A program made the position numbers and the translations under genes. Below are positions 6,069-7,359 of a DNA stretch of 7,359 nucleotides, piece after piece. The notes below the pieces were generated by a model. The model made no database searches and was not told the DNA's origin. It saw only the letters and a list, made by a program, of their open reading frames with translations. Source of the DNA: a bacterium (Candidatus Gribaldobacteria) CG10_big_fil_rev_8_21_14_0_10_37_21 (lineage in GTDB: Bacteria; Patescibacteriota; Minisyncoccia; Minisyncoccales; CG1-02-41-26); contig PFAX01000014.1 of NCBI GenBank assembly GCA_002773495.1, positions 1 through 7,359 of the forward strand, given 5' to 3'. Position 1 is the stretch's first letter. Each line of letters begins with the position of its first letter.

Positions 6069-7124
6069 TTAAACGTTGAGCCAATATTTATGGTCTAACA
6101 TCCATTGAACTGACTTTTTCAAAGAATGTTCTAAGTCAACTGGAGTTTTCCAGCCCATTTGAGCCATTTTTTCACCCGATAAGGCGTATCTTTTATCATG
6201 CCCAGGCCTGGCTGTATGGTAATCAACCCATTCAATCTCGTTTCCAAGCAAGGGCCTGCCTTTAATAACTTCGCAAATCCAGTTAGCCATTTCAAGGACT
6301 GTTCTTTCTTCCCCCACTATATGGTAAAACTCTTCTTTTTCTCCCTTGTTTAACAAAAACAAAACACCATCAGCGACATTTCTTGCATGAATCCAACATC
6401 TTGAAGAAAGGTCTTGCGGGGTTCTGCCATGCAAAATTATTTTTTCATTGTTTAAAATAGCTTTTATTGTTTTAGGGATAAACTTTTCTGGGTGTTGCCT
6501 TTCGCCGATTATATTCATGGATCTTACAATAAAAATTGGCAAAGAAAAAGCGTGTGCGAACGAGAAACTAATAGATTCCTGTCCTGCCTTTGAGCCAGCA
6601 TAAGGGTTTGAGGGGCGGAACGGGTCGTTTTCTTTAAAATAAACACCTTCAGGTGCTGGGCCAAAAACTTCATCAGTGGAAAAAATGATTGTTTTGCATT
6701 GGGGTTGGGAGTGTTTTAAATACTCAAGTAAATTAGCGGTGCCCAAAACATTCGACTCAACAAAAGGGATGCTATCCTCTAAGCTTCTGTCAACATGGCT
6801 TTCAGCGGCATAGTGCAAACAATAATCAATCTTGCCAATAAGCTTAGCTTTGCTTTGAGAGATGGGCGCTCTTAAATCGTGCCAGACAAACTTAACCCTT
6901 TTTGGGTCAAAAACATCAATGTCAACAATGCGGTTAACATCACCAGCTGCCTTGTGAGCTTCAACTAAACGGTTTAAGTTGCCAGCGTAATTCAAAGAAT
7001 CCAGCACAACGATATTCCAGTTAGTGTTTTTCAAGAAATGCTCTACTGAGTGGTGCCCCACAAACCCGGCCCCACCCGTAATTAAAATTGTTTTTTTCGC
7101 TTGTTTATAATTTTCGTTTTCCAT
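6069..7124 (-). CDS. RmlB-like NDP-sugar 4,6-dehydratase (dTDP-glucose 4,6-dehydratase family)
   Basis: The 351-residue protein is an extended SDR enzyme. TILITGGAGFVG (12-23) binds NAD, HYAAESHVDRS (104-114) is the family signature, FSTDEVFG (148-155) holds the catalytic Thr-Asp-Glu triad (T150, D151, E152) expected for dTDP-glucose 4,6-dehydratases, and NPYAGSKAGQE (173-183) holds the YxxxK pair (Y175, K179). ARPGHDKRYAL (305-315) is the substrate-nucleotide loop. The reaction would give a 4-keto-6-deoxy sugar nucleotide. It departs from ordinary RmlB at RSMNIIGERQHPEKFIPKTI (201-220), where RmlB normally has an NNYGPYQFPEKLIP-type sequence, and has an 11-residue polar N-terminal lead, so the sugar and nucleotide specificity are uncertain (dTDP-glucose, UDP-glucose or other). 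No rmlA, rmlC or rmlD is present nearby. It is the first gene of the tight cluster, behind a candidate promoter and G-rich leader; no Shine-Dalgarno is visible at the ATG. Confidence 0.88.
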   Translation of the reverse strand: MENENYKQAKKTILITGGAGFVGHHSVEHFLKNTNWNIVVLDSLNYAGNLNRLVEAHKAAGDVNRIVDIDVFDPKRVKFVWHDLRAPISQSKAKLIGKIDYCLHYAAESHVDRSLEDSIPFVESNVLGTANLLEYLKHSQPQCKTIIFSTDEVFGPAPEGVYFKENDPFRPSNPYAGSKAGQESISFSFAHAFSLPIFIVRSMNIIGERQHPEKFIPKTIKAILNNEKIILHGRTPQDLSSRCWIHARNVADGVLFLLNKGEKEEFYHIVGEERTVLEMANWICEVIKGRPLLGNEIEWVDYHTARPGHDKRYALSGEKMAQMGWKTPVDLEHSLKKSVQWMLDHKYWLNV

Positions 7125-7150
7125 AGATTTATATATTTACTTGCAAACCC

Positions 7151-7165
7151 TTGTTAAATTAACAA
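7151..7165. repeat. 15-bp palindrome in the leader of the RmlB-like gene
   Basis: TTGTTAA-A-TTAACAA is a perfect 7-bp inverted repeat around one central base, 27 bases upstream of the ATG. It overlaps a second possible -35 box, TTAACA (7157-7152), which with TATAAA (7133-7128) after 18 bases would start transcription at or near the ATG and give an almost leaderless mRNA. The symmetry and position suit an operator, but no regulator is visible in the window. Confidence 0.4.
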
Positions 7166-7167
7166 TA

Positions 7168-7213
7168 CCCCAAAACTCCCCTTCTTGCAACCCCCTCGTC
7201 TTGCATTCTCCCC
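7168..7213 (-). promoter_or_regulatory. Leader segment with four runs of G (possible RNA G-quadruplex)
   Basis: Read on the minus strand, the mRNA sense, runs of 4, 5, 4 and 4 G occur at 7213-7210, 7195-7191, 7181-7178 and 7171-7168, separated by 14, 9 and 6 bases. Two imperfect direct copies of a TGCAAGA-plus-G-run unit (the TGCA cores at 7202-7205 and 7186-7189) make up the segment. The loops are longer than the usual seven-base rule, so folding is plausible but not assured. Purine-rich runs so close to the first gene suggest a leader function, either structural or protein binding. Confidence 0.4.
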
Positions 7214-7225
7214 TGTTTTGTGGTA

Positions 7226-7253
7226 TTTATAGTATGCAAACTTACAACAACAA
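7226..7253 (-). promoter_or_regulatory. Candidate promoter of the glycan operon
   Basis: On the minus strand TTGTTG (7253-7248) and TATAAA (7231-7226) are separated by 16 bases. The -10 box matches 5/6 and the -35 box 3/6 of the sigma-70-type consensus. Transcription from near 7219 would give a leader of about 95 bases that includes the G runs and the 15-bp palindrome before the RmlB-like ATG. Confidence 0.4.
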
Positions 7254-7268
7254 ACAGCCAAACATTAA

Positions 7269-7285
7269 CCTAGACCCGGTCTAGG
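7269..7285. terminator. 17-bp palindrome, possible hairpin terminator
   Basis: CCTAGACC-C-GGTCTAGG is a perfect 8-bp inverted repeat; as RNA it would form a 7-bp stem with a three-base loop. On the plus strand a T6 run (7291-7296) follows six bases later; on the minus strand the tail is TTAATGTTT. The TAG at 7283-7281 that would end a possible minus-strand gene lies in the stem. It could terminate that gene before the operon promoter, or be an operator. Confidence 0.4.
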
Positions 7286-7358
7286 CCAGCTTTTTTAAGA
7301 GGAGTTCTTGGGTGCTACTTTTAACGGGGCTCAAGGGCTTTGTTTTGATATTCTTATG
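7281..7358 (-). CDS. Possible C-terminal end of an upstream minus-strand gene (25 codons)
   Basis: A minus-strand frame is open from the window edge to a TAG at 7283-7281 and ends in SSTQELLLKKLA. The helical, lysine-rich end resembles a normal protein C-terminus, and the stop falls in a hairpin, as expected at a gene end. Against it, 25 codons is too short to prove coding, and the plus strand of the same bases offers a rival: AAGAGGAG (7297-7304), seven bases, then GTG at 7312 followed by VLLLTGLKGFVLIFLW, a hydrophobic start like a signal or membrane anchor. Only one of these is likely to be real. No function can be given. Confidence 0.3.
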   Translation of the reverse strand, partial: HKNIKTKPLSPVKSSTQELLLKKLA

Positions 7359-7359
7359 G

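Noticed and set aside
6067..6084. TTG start at 6084 for the glycosyltransferase
   Set aside because: The ATG at 6066, two bases after the upstream stop, fits reinitiation and precedes the first GT-A strand by the usual short lead.

Overview
The window is an AT-rich stretch of a bacterial surface-glycan locus, with every confident gene on the minus strand. Read in the direction of transcription (high to low coordinates) the order is: an RmlB-like sugar-nucleotide 4,6-dehydratase (7124-6069), a family-2 glycosyltransferase (6066-5245), a SAM methyltransferase with an N-terminal zinc-knuckle (5192-4158), an unassigned GT-B-like protein (4167-2944), PseB (2924-1941), a nested inverted-repeat element (1939-1804), PseC (1743-625), and an SpsF-type cytidylyltransferase (476 to the window edge, cut off). 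The first five genes are packed with gaps or overlaps of 2 to 52 bases and look like one transcription unit. PseC and the cytidylyltransferase each have an intergenic stretch with a candidate promoter of their own.

Functionally this is a nonulosonic-acid (pseudaminic-acid type) pathway module. PseB and PseC perform the first two steps from UDP-GlcNAc, and the cytidylyltransferase would give an activated CMP-sugar or a related CDP/CMP product. The middle steps (PseH acetyltransferase, PseG hydrolase, PseI synthase) are not in the window and probably lie beyond coordinate 1, because the cytidylyltransferase is the last gene seen and transcription runs out of that edge. The RmlB-like enzyme, the two glycosyltransferase-like proteins and the methyltransferase would build and modify the glycan that carries the sugar.

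Intergenic regions: 477-624 holds a perfect 10-bp hairpin and a TATAAT promoter; 1744-1940 holds a promoter-like box and the repeat element; 7125-7280 holds a promoter, a 5' leader with four runs of G (as read in the mRNA) and two short palindromes. Bases 7281-7359 may hold the end of another minus-strand gene or the start of a plus-strand one; I cannot decide.

Organism: standard stop codons are used (PseB ends in TGA, so no recoding of TGA), genes are Lys/Ile/Phe-rich, and no start codon has a convincing Shine-Dalgarno sequence. This would fit a Patescibacteria/CPR-type genome, but Bacteroidota or a DPANN archaeon cannot be excluded from the sequence alone. I see no new defence or mobile system here; the points most worth following up are the repeat element, the G-run leader, and the unassigned GT-B-like protein inside the pse cluster.
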